Source of the DNA: DYJK01 sp040755055
GTDB taxonomy: Bacteria; Bacteroidota; Ignavibacteria; Ignavibacteriales; Melioribacteraceae
Assembly (NCBI GenBank): GCA_040755055.1
Contig: JBFMBS010000004.1
Location: 119,118 to 183,117 of the forward strand
Direction: 5' to 3'
DNA length: 64,000 bases
Positions 8,234-16,674 of this stretch are shown here, piece by piece. Under the pieces are notes generated by a model. That model was not told the origin of the DNA. It worked only from the letters and a program-made list of their open reading frames with translations, and ran no database searches. A program made the translations under genes and the position numbers. Each line of letters begins with the position of its first letter. Position 1 is the first letter of the stretch.

Positions 8234-8716
8234 TTATACTTCTTGAATTTCAATCTTTACAGATGATGCTAACATTTTTTCGATATCTACAAGTATCAGC
8301 AATCTATCCTCTAACTTTCCAACCGCTTTGATGTATTCCGAGTTTACTCCAGTTACTATCTCCGGCGGCTCCTCCGTTATACTCTCAGGTATTCGTAATA
8401 CCTCCGTCACCGCATCTACTATAAATCCTACTGTCTTGCCGCTTACCTCTACCACTACTATGCGCGTGTTCTTATCATGTTCCTTTCTCTCTATTCCCAG
8501 CTTGCATCTCAAATCTATTACCGGGATTATCCTTCCTCTTAGATTTATAACTCCATCTACATAATCAGGTGCATTGGGTACCTTGGTTACTTGAAGCATA
8601 CGGATTATTTCTTGTACCAGGAGTATATCTACACCGTATTCTTCTTCCCCTATCATAAAACTTACTAGTTGCAGCAATTGACTCCCTTCTTTTTTCATTG
8701 TATCGATGCTCGTCAT
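8234..8716 (-). CDS. cheW: CheW chemotaxis adaptor, copy 1
   Basis: 160 aa, the full length of a CheW SH3-like adaptor, which couples receptors to the kinase CheA. Motifs include LVSFMIGEEEYGVDI near the start, VINLRGRIIPVIDLR in the middle and VGFIVDAVTEVLRI. SD GAGAGG lies before the ATG. The 365 bp from 8340 to 8704, covering most of the coding sequence, are identical to cheW copy 2 at 12492-12856, while the last 35 codons are diverged at many silent sites. It has its own predicted sigma-28 promoter at 8749-8775. No cheA, cheB or cheR lies in the window. Confidence 0.95.
   Translation of the reverse strand: MTSIDTMKKEGSQLLQLVSFMIGEEEYGVDILLVQEIIRMLQVTKVPNAPDYVDGVINLRGRIIPVIDLRCKLGIERKEHDKNTRIVVVEVSGKTVGFIVDAVTEVLRIPESITEEPPEIVTGVNSEYIKAVGKLEDRLLILVDIEKMLASSVKIEIQEV
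8340..8704 (-). repeat. 365-bp identical tract shared with second cheW
   Basis: By direct reading, bases 8340-8704 match 12492-12856 with no difference (constant offset 4152). Identity stops abruptly at both ends: the codons for Tyr-Ser before it and the Thr/Ser-Ile/Thr codons after it differ. This is the mark of recent gene conversion or partial duplication. Confidence 0.9.
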
Positions 8717-8748
8717 AATTATACCTCTCGATTAAAACCGATATATTA

Positions 8749-8775
8749 TTATCGAATAAAATCGAAATTTGTTGA
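8749..8775 (-). promoter_or_regulatory. Predicted sigma-28 promoter for cheW copy 1
   Basis: The minus strand reads TCAA, 15 nt, TTCGATAA, the same variant as at 8106-8132. The -10 box ends about 33 nt upstream of the cheW ATG at 8716. Confidence 0.65.
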
Positions 8776-8854
8776 AATGTCAGAATGAAAAATTTAGAAC
8801 TGACGTACTTTAGAAAAACGAAGTACTAATTGAGGAACTTATTTCTTTAGAGAA

Positions 8855-8988
8855 AAAGAAGTCGTCCCAAAAGTAAAGTTTTTTAAGAATAGCACGCAGA
8901 TAAAATCTGATTCAAAAGGATTCTCGCTGATTTTTTATTTGTCCGAAGGACTCCTTCGGAGAACAATTACTTTTGAGACGACCTCTTT
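8855..8988. repeat. MITE-like element with 22-bp terminal inverted repeats
   Basis: A 134-bp segment begins AAAGAAGTCGTCCCAAAAGTAA (8855-8876) and ends with its complement (8967-8988), with 2 mismatches. The interior has no coding capacity but includes a perfect palindrome TCCGAAGGA/TCCTTCGGA (8942-8960). The ends resemble the GTC-GTCTCAAAAGT type of IS terminal repeat, so this may be a non-autonomous IS derivative. It sits just past the stop of the MCP gene at 8998 and may also help end that transcript. Confidence 0.6.
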
Positions 8989-8997
8989 GAAATACTG

Positions 8998-11079
8998 TTA
9001 AGCCATTACAAGTTTGCCGTTCTTTCTAACAGCATAAGAAGATAAATTACTTGATATGGTAAATCTTGAAATAATATTCTGCAAATTAACAGTTAATTGA
9101 TTTAAATCTTCGGCAGCACGGGCAACTTGTTGTATTCCGCTTGCCGATTCATGTGCAACGCTGCTGATAGCTTCAATGTTCTTGCTTATTTGTTCGCTCG
9201 CAGAACTTTGCTCTTCGCTTGCAGCGGCTACCTGGTCTATTTGTCCGGACAAATTCTGAACACTATCAAAAATACTCAACAGCACTTCCTCTACTTGTTT
9301 AGTTAAATCGATCCCATTACCAACCGACTCACGTGCTTGCACCATTGAGTTATCGGCTTCCTTTGCTTCTTTTTGAATAGCTTTTATTGTATCGGCAATT
9401 TCTTTCGTTGCTTTAGTAGTTCTTTCTGCTAATTTTCTTACTTCATCTGCAACAACAGCAAAGCCTCTTCCTTGTTCACCGGCACGTGCAGCTTCAATGG
9501 CGGCATTAAGTGCAAGCAAATTAGTTTGATCTGCAATATCATCTATCACTTGTGCTATTTCACCTATTTGGTCTGTTTTATTTGCAAGAGAACCAATAAT
9601 TGCACCGGTTGATTTTGCCGATTCAGTTATACGGTCCATTCCAACGACAGATTCTTTAATTTTTTGGACACCTAACTGGGCTTGATTACTTGAAGTTTTT
9701 GCATTCTTTGAAGCTTCACCGGCATTCCTTGAAGTTTCGTAAATGGTTTTAGTCATTTCTTCAACTGCACTTGCTATTTCGGTTGTTTGGGCACTCTGCT
9801 CTTGTGAGCCGGCAGCCATCTGCTCGGTTGAAGATGATATTTCATTTGCGGCACTTGCAGTAGCTTGAATAGCACCGGTTACATCCTCAATAACCTTAGA
9901 TAAAGAATCACCCAATTTGTTTATACTATTCTTGATGATCTGGTGATCACCATTATATTCACCTTCTACCCTAACTGTTAAATCACCGGTAGCCATTACT
10001 TCCAGAACCGATGAACCCTCTTTTATTGGATTAATAATTGCATCCAAAGTTTTATTAATACCTTCGACAATCTCGCTGTATCCACCCTGATATGTTTTGG
10101 CATTTGCACGTTTACCCAGATCTCCGTTAAGTGCGGCTTGGGTTAATAATTTGAGGTCATTAACTAAGTTCCGGAGAGTGGAAACAACTTTGGCTAGACT
10201 ATGTGCTAAAATATCGTTCTTTGATTTTGCATTAATTGTAATATCGAGTTTACCGGATGCAATATCATCAGCTACTGCGGATTGTTCTTTTATATTTGCA
10301 AGCATTAAACCGAATGCTGATTCAAGATCACCGAATTCATCTTTTGTTTTTGCTTCAATAACAAATTCTGCGTCACCAACAGCGACCCTATTGGCAGCTT
10401 CTTTCAATAATTTAATCGGCCGGATTAATTTTTTCGCTACAAAATTGCTAAATGCCAAAACAACAGCTAAAAGAATAAACACAATGAGCAAAATATTTCT
10501 GCTAATTGAAGCAAATTCTTCTTCAACATCATCCACATAGATTCCGCTACCGATGACCCAGCCCCATTTTTCGTATAACTCTACATAAGAAATTTTGGGA
10601 ACCGGTTCCGCATGGCCCGGTTTGGACCACATGTAATGAAGAAATCCGGAATTTTCTTTTTTTACAATGTTCACAAATTCACGGAAGATATAAACGCCGT
10701 TTGGATCTTGATTATCGGAAACATCTTTCCCGTCCAGTTCGGGCTTAAACGGGTGCATAATCATTTTATGATAAAGGTCGTTGATCCAAAAATATTCTTC
10801 GCCAGCGTACCTTAGATGTTTAATTTCCTCTAAAGCCAATTTTTTCGCTTCATCAACCGTTAGTTGTGAAGAAGTTACTTTTTGATCGTAATTTTTTATG
10901 ATGCTTGTTACAACATTTACAACATTTTTTGTAGCCGTTTGTTTTTCTTCAAGTAAATTGTCTTTCAATGTAGGCATAATGTAGAATACTATTAAAAGAA
11001 TTATTGGTAGCACAGCAATAACAACAAACCCGATCAATTTCCAGAAGAACCCCCAATCTTTAATTTGTTTTACTTTCAT
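8998..11079 (-). CDS. Methyl-accepting chemotaxis protein with single Cache (sCache_2) sensor
   Basis: A 693-aa receptor. TM1 (about 14-34) is followed by a periplasmic single Cache domain (about 35-185) of the sCache_2 type, with YFWINDLYHKMIMHP and WGWVIGSGIYVDDVEEEF. TM2 (about 190-212), HAMP (about 213-265), extra HAMP-like linker helices and the conserved signalling hairpin tip (around 516-546, LLALNAAIEAARAGEQGRG) complete it. sCache_2 receptors commonly bind small organic acids, but no ligand can be named here. It is third in the unit cheW copy 2, outer-membrane barrel, MCP (gap to the barrel gene 22 nt). Confidence 0.92.
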   Translation of the reverse strand: MKVKQIKDWGFFWKLIGFVVIAVLPIILLIVFYIMPTLKDNLLEEKQTATKNVVNVVTSIIKNYDQKVTSSQLTVDEAKKLALEEIKHLRYAGEEYFWINDLYHKMIMHPFKPELDGKDVSDNQDPNGVYIFREFVNIVKKENSGFLHYMWSKPGHAEPVPKISYVELYEKWGWVIGSGIYVDDVEEEFASISRNILLIVFILLAVVLAFSNFVAKKLIRPIKLLKEAANRVAVGDAEFVIEAKTKDEFGDLESAFGLMLANIKEQSAVADDIASGKLDITINAKSKNDILAHSLAKVVSTLRNLVNDLKLLTQAALNGDLGKRANAKTYQGGYSEIVEGINKTLDAIINPIKEGSSVLEVMATGDLTVRVEGEYNGDHQIIKNSINKLGDSLSKVIEDVTGAIQATASAANEISSSTEQMAAGSQEQSAQTTEIASAVEEMTKTIYETSRNAGEASKNAKTSSNQAQLGVQKIKESVVGMDRITESAKSTGAIIGSLANKTDQIGEIAQVIDDIADQTNLLALNAAIEAARAGEQGRGFAVVADEVRKLAERTTKATKEIADTIKAIQKEAKEADNSMVQARESVGNGIDLTKQVEEVLLSIFDSVQNLSGQIDQVAAASEEQSSASEQISKNIEAISSVAHESASGIQQVARAAEDLNQLTVNLQNIISRFTISSNLSSYAVRKNGKLVMA

Positions 11080-11101
11080 AACTCACCTTCGTTTAGTAAT
11101 A

Positions 11102-12328
11102 TTAAAAAAAGAAAAAAGTACCTATCAATAAACGTATGTTATCTACATTAGTCGAAGAATTTATTTTGCCGTAAGAATCCGGTTTTCCATAGAGTGCTTG
11201 TGTATATTCAAGTTCGGCTGCAAATCTCAATTTGCCGGCTGTGAATTGCACTCTAGGCGATAAACGAAGCAGCTCGGAAATATTTTCTGCCCTCGCATAT
11301 ATTTTATCAACTATTTTATCGGAAGAACCGAGATTTTTAGAAAATCCTAAAAATATTCCGGCTTGCAGATCCTTTCCGTAGGTTAGATCGCACCACAATG
11401 AATACGCTCTTAGGTTCGTATATTTTTCAATACCGGTGGTGGAATCTTTTTCGGAAACAGCGTAGCCGCCAGGCATCAACAGATCTGTTAAATTTTCTCC
11501 ATATACACTTTCGGCAATAACATTAAAAATCCCTAATGAATATTTAACATAAAATAATCCCGAAAGACTTTTTAGTTCTTCGTCAGTCATAATTTTCTTT
11601 TCAGTTTCAAGACGGGGTACCAATATCTTGAAATCAACTCCGGTACCTACAATCAAATCATTCGTTTTGTACTGAACTTGAAAATGGCTTTCGGGCAGAG
11701 CAGAATTTCTCATGTAAGCCGAACTGTATCCCTGGGGTCCGTTACTTGTAAAATCTCTTTGAGTAAGAAACGCTGCTATTAGATTTACACTTCCGATACT
11801 TTGTGTAAATCTGATCTGGGGATTTCTTGCAAAAGGTTGAAACGGAACACCGGTATTGAACGATATTACTTGAGGAAATGCCTCGGTGATAAACATCGGG
11901 TGCCAGGTTTGCCCGATAAGCAATGCCGTGCTTCCCCAATTAAAATTAATATAGGCATGCCTAAGCCGCAATCCGTTAACGTCACCTTCGGATGTGCCGA
12001 AGAATTCAGCTTCAATCATGCCCGATGTTTTCGCACCAAGTGTTGTTGGACCTTCAATCTTCCCGTTCAATCTCGTCTGGATCGATAAGATATTAAAATT
12101 AGCTTTAGCATTAATATCGTTGCCGAATGAATCGAGTAATTGATTTGAGGGGAAAAGTAGGAAGTGTCCTTCTCGCAAACTTACTGTTTGACGGGAATCA
12201 TAAATTGCAGTCCAATTAACATAACCGCCAAATTTGATATCGATACTTTCAACATTTTCATTTTGGCTGTAAATACTTCCGCATAATAATATTAATGCGG
12301 ATACGACAAATACTTTTGTCTTCATCAT
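11102..12328 (-). CDS. Outer-membrane beta-barrel (porin-like) protein
   Basis: 408 aa with a signal peptide (about 1-21, ending IYSQ), then alternating-hydrophobicity strands through to an aromatic C-terminus of repeated Phe, typical of outer-membrane barrels. Segments such as KFGGYVNWTAIYDSRQ, RHAYINFNW and LIGQTWHPMF recall trimeric DcaP/porin-like proteins. It probably forms a diffusion channel, but the solute is unknown. Its position between cheW and a Cache-type chemoreceptor, in one unit behind a sigma-28 promoter, is unusual and suggests it admits the attractant sensed by that receptor; this is inference. Confidence 0.7.
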   Translation of the reverse strand: MMKTKVFVVSALILLCGSIYSQNENVESIDIKFGGYVNWTAIYDSRQTVSLREGHFLLFPSNQLLDSFGNDINAKANFNILSIQTRLNGKIEGPTTLGAKTSGMIEAEFFGTSEGDVNGLRLRHAYINFNWGSTALLIGQTWHPMFITEAFPQVISFNTGVPFQPFARNPQIRFTQSIGSVNLIAAFLTQRDFTSNGPQGYSSAYMRNSALPESHFQVQYKTNDLIVGTGVDFKILVPRLETEKKIMTDEELKSLSGLFYVKYSLGIFNVIAESVYGENLTDLLMPGGYAVSEKDSTTGIEKYTNLRAYSLWCDLTYGKDLQAGIFLGFSKNLGSSDKIVDKIYARAENISELLRLSPRVQFTAGKLRFAAELEYTQALYGKPDSYGKINSSTNVDNIRLLIGTFFFF

Positions 12329-12382
12329 TATCTTCTCTCCATAAGATAATAAGAGTACTATTTCATTAACTGATTAAAAAAA

Positions 12383-12868
12383 TTATTTAATCTCCTCTAA
12401 TTGTTTTTGTTCGGAAGTAGTAAGAATCTTTTCAATATCGATCAAGATTAAGAGCCGGTCTTCCAGTTTTCCAACCACTTTGATGTATTCTGAGTTTACT
12501 CCAGTTACTATCTCCGGCGGCTCCTCCGTTATACTCTCAGGTATTCGTAATACCTCCGTCACCGCATCTACTATAAATCCTACTGTCTTGCCGCTTACCT
12601 CTACCACTACTATGCGCGTGTTCTTATCATGTTCCTTTCTCTCTATTCCCAGCTTGCATCTCAAATCTATTACCGGGATTATCCTTCCTCTTAGATTTAT
12701 AACTCCATCTACATAATCAGGTGCATTGGGTACCTTGGTTACTTGAAGCATACGGATTATTTCTTGTACCAGGAGTATATCTACACCGTATTCTTCTTCC
12801 CCTATCATAAAACTTACTAGTTGCAGCAATTGACTCCCTTCTTTTTTCATTGTATCTGTACTTGTCAT
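12383..12868 (-). CDS. cheW: CheW chemotaxis adaptor, copy 2
   Basis: 161 aa, with the same CheW fold and motifs as the gene at 8234-8716. Protein differences are confined to residue 4 and the C-terminal 35 or so residues (for example YIKVVGK and a KKQLEEIK-like tail). SD AGGTGA lies upstream of the ATG. It is the first gene of a unit running into the outer-membrane barrel and the Cache receptor. A predicted sigma-28 promoter is at 12912-12938, 43 nt upstream. Confidence 0.95.
   Translation of the reverse strand: MTSTDTMKKEGSQLLQLVSFMIGEEEYGVDILLVQEIIRMLQVTKVPNAPDYVDGVINLRGRIIPVIDLRCKLGIERKEHDKNTRIVVVEVSGKTVGFIVDAVTEVLRIPESITEEPPEIVTGVNSEYIKVVGKLEDRLLILIDIEKILTTSEQKQLEEIK
12492..12856 (-). 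repeat. 365-bp identical tract shared with first cheW
   Basis: Partner of the tract at 8340-8704. Outside the tract the two genes differ heavily at third positions, so purifying selection alone cannot account for identity inside it. Confidence 0.9.
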
Positions 12869-12911
12869 CGTTCACCTATTATTTTTGATAATTCTTTTCA
12901 ATCTAAGACAA

Positions 12912-12938
12912 TTATCGAACCAAGCTGATAATTGTTTA
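12912..12938 (-). promoter_or_regulatory. Predicted sigma-28 promoter for cheW-porin-MCP unit
   Basis: The minus strand reads TAAA, 15 nt, TTCGATAA: an exact -35 box and the CGATAA core at the canonical spacing. Confidence 0.7.
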
Positions 12939-13321
12939 TACGGACATTTATAACCGAATTTCCAATTATTTTCCCATCATCAAATTATATTTTGAAGAAT
13001 AATTGACAATTGGCTAATAATGAACAATAATTAGAGTAGTTCAGCATAAAAGAGATTCCGGATAACGTTAGTAAAACAAAGGGGTGAATCGGATTTGTAT
13101 TTTAGTTTTTTTTAACAATTTTATTAATGAAAAATAAAGCTAAAATAAATGACCGCCGGGAAATACGTAGCATAAAAGTTGCTTAAATTACCAGCGTTAG
13201 TACAACAACAGAATGATTGTGATTTTTTTAAATGCTACATTTGACGGGATTCTTACGGCTTTGATATATTAATTGTGATGGTCACTCAAACAATTTATGT
13301 GATTTTTCCTAACAGAAAATC
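12939..13321. other. Gene-free divergent intergenic region
   Basis: About 380 bp of very AT-rich DNA between the divergent cheW unit and the plus-strand sensor kinase. I see no ORF, RNA gene or strong terminator. It must hold the promoter of the plus-strand kinase island; no sigma-28 match is present in that orientation and I could not place a housekeeping promoter with confidence. Confidence 0.5.
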
Positions 13322-16207
13322 ATGGCGAGTATAAGCGGAAAAGACATGGGCAATTTTGCTACGGAATTAAAAATATTTTTAAACAAAAAAAATATTTTTG
13401 CAGCAGTTTTATTCGGATTGATTGCTTATTTAATTGTTCTTGCGGATTTTCATTTACTCATTCCCGGTACAAATTTAATAACCGATCCAAGAGAAATTTT
13501 TGTAACTATCGGCTCAGCATTAACCGGTCCGTTAGCCGGGGTTATTATAGGAATTTTATCATCTCTTACCGATCCAACAAAAGAATTAATACCATACATT
13601 ATCATCCAGCATATCGTCGGAGCTGTGTGGGTTGGTTTTGCATATAAAATTTTAATCAACAAAAACTATCCTACATATAAAATAATATTCTATTGGATAC
13701 TAATAATTTTTGCATACTACTATTTAACATATCTACCGGTACTCGTTATAGTAAAGTTATTTTTCCCGGATTACTATTCCTTAATCATTGATCCATCTAT
13801 TCCACTTCACTATACCTTACTTATATTGTACGAGGGCTGGTTCCCCGAATTTGTTTTTACAACAATTGTTACATCGTTAGCTATTTCCGCATTACCCAGT
13901 AGATACCGCTTACCGTTATGGGGAAACAGCGATAAATATTCGGATAATTATAACAAACAAATTGTCCGCGGTTCGTTAGGTCTGCGGATAGGTGTTTGGT
14001 TCTTAATTCTATCGCTGATACCATTAATTATTGTAGGTGTTTATATACGTGATGATGTAAAAACTTCTTATTTACTAAACCAGGCATTTATGCACAAGAA
14101 AGTAGCAGAAGAGTTTGCTTATCACTTTTCTTACGACAATGAAACCGACCTGGTTAACAATTCAATTGATCTCTTAGATGAAAATATTTTTATTCTGGAT
14201 TCTCTTGGAAATTATATAATTCATAATGATAAAGGAAAACTAAACAATTCCGCCCTAGATATTATTCCGCGAAATTCACTTCAAAAAATATTATCCAATA
14301 ATAAGGGGTACTTCTACGATAAATCAAAAGTAATTTGCGGAGGATTTAAGAAAGTAAATAAAGATGCAATCGTAGTGTCTTTATCGGATTCCACAACCTT
14401 AAGTCACGTTTTTAATTATTTGGAATTTACATCACTTAAAAAAATTGGTTACGGACTCACAATTATTTCGCTGTTAACCGGATTTATTATTTGGGTGATA
14501 ATAATAAGACCGCTGAAAAAATTAACAAGCGCTGTCGAAGAAGTCGGCAATGGAAACTATGACATCCACATTGATGAATCGAAGGTAAGTGATGAAATAA
14601 AAATTTTAGCCGGTTCATTCAACAGAATGACTAAAAATGTTAAAGAAGCATACAACAACCTTGAGAGAATGCGAAACATTTTAAAAGAAAATGAAGAACG
14701 ACTAAGAGTTTATATCGAAAAAACTACCGAAGGTATTTCGTTTACAAAAATAGAACCTCCGATGCCTCTTAATCTTTCCCATTACGATCAGGCAGTTTAT
14801 TATTTGAACCACGGTACTATAAGCGAAGCAAATCAAGCTCTGGCAAAAATGTATGGTTTTGAAAAAATAGAAAATATGCTGGGCAAAACTCTGCGTGATT
14901 TCTGGGTAGGTTCCGGGGAAGAACTGATCGAAGGAATATTACCGTGGGTAAAAAATAATTATCTTCTCGATAATCAAGTTACCACTGAAAAAGATATAAA
15001 CGGCAAGATCCATTATTTCCAGAATAACTCCGTTGGGCTATTCGACAATAACTACTTATTAGGTGTTTGGGGTGTGCAGAGAGATATTACAGATAAGATT
15101 ATTATGGAAAAAAACTTGCGCAACAGCGAACATAAATTGAGAACCATTTTAGATTCTGCTCCTTTCGGTGCTCATTTGTATGAACTAAATGAAAAAGAAC
15201 AGTTGATAATTACTGCTGCAAATTTAGCTGCCGATAAAATTCTTGGACTTACGCACAAACCTTTGATAGGCAAGTCTCTTGAAGAAGCATTCCCTTCAAT
15301 GACCGGGACAGATATACCTCAAAAATATCGTCATGCTGCACTAACCGGGGAAAATTTTCATACTGAACAAGTTACATCCAAAGATGGAAAAATTATCGTA
15401 GCGTTCGAAATTTTTGCATTCAGAACGGGTTATAAAGAAATAGTAGTTTTTTTCAGAGACATCTCCGAACAAAAAATCTCCAAAGAGTTAATCGACAAAT
15501 ATGTAAAAGACCTTGAACTGAAAAATGCCGAGCTTGAAAGATTTACATATACCGTCTCGCATGACTTAAAGAGTCCGGTAATTACAATTAAAGGTTTCCT
15601 GGGTATGATAGTAAACGATGCTAAAGAAGGGCGCTTTGATAGGATCGAAAAAGATATTATGCGGATTGACAACGCCGCAGATAAAATGCAAGAGCTGCTC
15701 GATGATTTGTTAAACCTATCACGAATCGGAAGAATCGTAAATCCATCATCAACGTTTTCCATGTCCGAAGCTGCTTTAGAATCGGCTGATTTGTTGATAG
15801 GAAAGATAAAAGAAAAAAATATTAGCCTGATAATTGATAAAGATATGCCAACAGTCTTTGCCGATAAACATAGAATCCGTGAGGTTTATCAAAATCTCAT
15901 TGAAAATTCCGTAAAAAATATCGGTCTTAGTGATTCGCCAAGTATAGAAATTGGTTGCAAAATTAATAATGAAAACATACTTTATTTTGTGAAAGACAGC
16001 GGTATAGGCATAAAGAGCGATTACCACGAAAAAATATTCGAGTTGTTTGAAAAGCTGGACCCAACAAGTGAAGGTACCGGTATCGGTTTATCGCTTGTTA
16101 AAAGAATAATAGAATTTCATGGAGGAAAAATTTGGGTTGAATCTGATGGAATAGGCAAAGGATCTGCGTTCTACTTTACACTTGGAAACAAAAAACAACC
16201 GGAGTAA
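13322..16207 (+). CDS. Membrane PAS-containing sensor histidine kinase
   Basis: A 961-aa kinase. Residues about 20-195 hold several hydrophobic helices resembling a multi-TM sensor module. A further TM (about 222-243), an extracytoplasmic stretch (about 245-375) and another TM (about 380-398) follow. Then come HAMP (about 399-450), two PAS domains (about 460-595 and 605-715), a HisKA domain with phospho-acceptor His747 in YTVSHDLKSP, and an HATPase domain with the N box (NLIENSVKN), G1 (DSGIGI) and G2 (GTGIGLSLV). Signal unknown. The single-domain regulator starts 2 nt after its stop and is the likely phosphate acceptor. First gene of the only plus-strand operon. Confidence 0.9.
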   Translation: MASISGKDMGNFATELKIFLNKKNIFAAVLFGLIAYLIVLADFHLLIPGTNLITDPREIFVTIGSALTGPLAGVIIGILSSLTDPTKELIPYIIIQHIVGAVWVGFAYKILINKNYPTYKIIFYWILIIFAYYYLTYLPVLVIVKLFFPDYYSLIIDPSIPLHYTLLILYEGWFPEFVFTTIVTSLAISALPSRYRLPLWGNSDKYSDNYNKQIVRGSLGLRIGVWFLILSLIPLIIVGVYIRDDVKTSYLLNQAFMHKKVAEEFAYHFSYDNETDLVNNSIDLLDENIFILDSLGNYIIHNDKGKLNNSALDIIPRNSLQKILSNNKGYFYDKSKVICGGFKKVNKDAIVVSLSDSTTLSHVFNYLEFTSLKKIGYGLTIISLLTGFIIWVIIIRPLKKLTSAVEEVGNGNYDIHIDESKVSDEIKILAGSFNRMTKNVKEAYNNLERMRNILKENEERLRVYIEKTTEGISFTKIEPPMPLNLSHYDQAVYYLNHGTISEANQALAKMYGFEKIENMLGKTLRDFWVGSGEELIEGILPWVKNNYLLDNQVTTEKDINGKIHYFQNNSVGLFDNNYLLGVWGVQRDITDKIIMEKNLRNSEHKLRTILDSAPFGAHLYELNEKEQLIITAANLAADKILGLTHKPLIGKSLEEAFPSMTGTDIPQKYRHAALTGENFHTEQVTSKDGKIIVAFEIFAFRTGYKEIVVFFRDISEQKISKELIDKYVKDLELKNAELERFTYTVSHDLKSPVITIKGFLGMIVNDAKEGRFDRIEKDIMRIDNAADKMQELLDDLLNLSRIGRIVNPSSTFSMSEAALESADLLIGKIKEKNISLIIDKDMPTVFADKHRIREVYQNLIENSVKNIGLSDSPSIEIGCKINNENILYFVKDSGIGIKSDYHEKIFELFEKLDPTSEGTGIGLSLVKRIIEFHGGKIWVESDGIGKGSAFYFTLGNKKQPE

Positions 16208-16209
16208 TT

Positions 16210-16659
16210 ATGCAAGTAGAGAAATTAAGAATACTTTTGGTTGAAGATAATGATGATCACGCCGAGTTAGTCGCTCGCAGTTTAGAGCAGCATCGTATTC
16301 CAAATAAAATGTACCGTATTAATGATGGTGAAGCTGCCATTGAATATTTAATGCACACCGGTAAATATTCAGACATTTCTCTAAATCCGCTTCCACACTT
16401 AATTTTGTTAGACCTTCGTTTACCAAAAGTTGACGGATTGAACGTTTTAAAATATATCAAGAATCACCACGGTCTAAAAAAAATTCCGGTTGTTATACTT
16501 ACGTCATCCGAATCGGTGAATGATATTCAAGGTTCTTATTCTAATTACGCCAATAGTTATCTTGTTAAACCGATCGACTATAATAAGTTCAAAAAAATGA
16601 TGGATGATATCGGCATTTATTGGTTTAACTGGAATAAAAATCCATCATTAACAATTTAA
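16210..16659 (+). CDS. Single-domain response regulator (Rcp1-type)
   Basis: A 149-aa receiver with no output domain. Acidic pocket VEDNDDH, phospho-acceptor Asp68 in LLDLRLPK, Thr/Ser switch in LTSSE and Lys in VKPID are all intact. Length and the extended DDHAELV start match the Rcp1 family that partners PAS or phytochrome-type kinases. SD GGAG lies inside the end of the kinase gene, so translation is probably coupled. It likely carries phosphate from the upstream kinase to the downstream hybrid or to another target. Confidence 0.9.
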   Translation: MQVEKLRILLVEDNDDHAELVARSLEQHRIPNKMYRINDGEAAIEYLMHTGKYSDISLNPLPHLILLDLRLPKVDGLNVLKYIKNHHGLKKIPVVILTSSESVNDIQGSYSNYANSYLVKPIDYNKFKKMMDDIGIYWFNWNKNPSLTI

Positions 16660-16674
16660 ATCTACCGAGTTACA

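Noticed and set aside
8942..8960. Palindrome TCCGAAGGA/TCCTTCGGA as the MCP terminator
   Set aside because: No T run follows on the minus strand at the right distance; it lies within the MITE-like unit, so it is listed there.
10097..10540. Plus-strand open frame opposite the Cache receptor
   Set aside because: Shadow of the receptor's HAMP and linker coding sequence.
5418..11079. Recent duplication of the two 693-aa MCP genes
   Set aside because: Equal length is coincidental: the sensor domains are unrelated and even the conserved signalling region differs at many silent sites.
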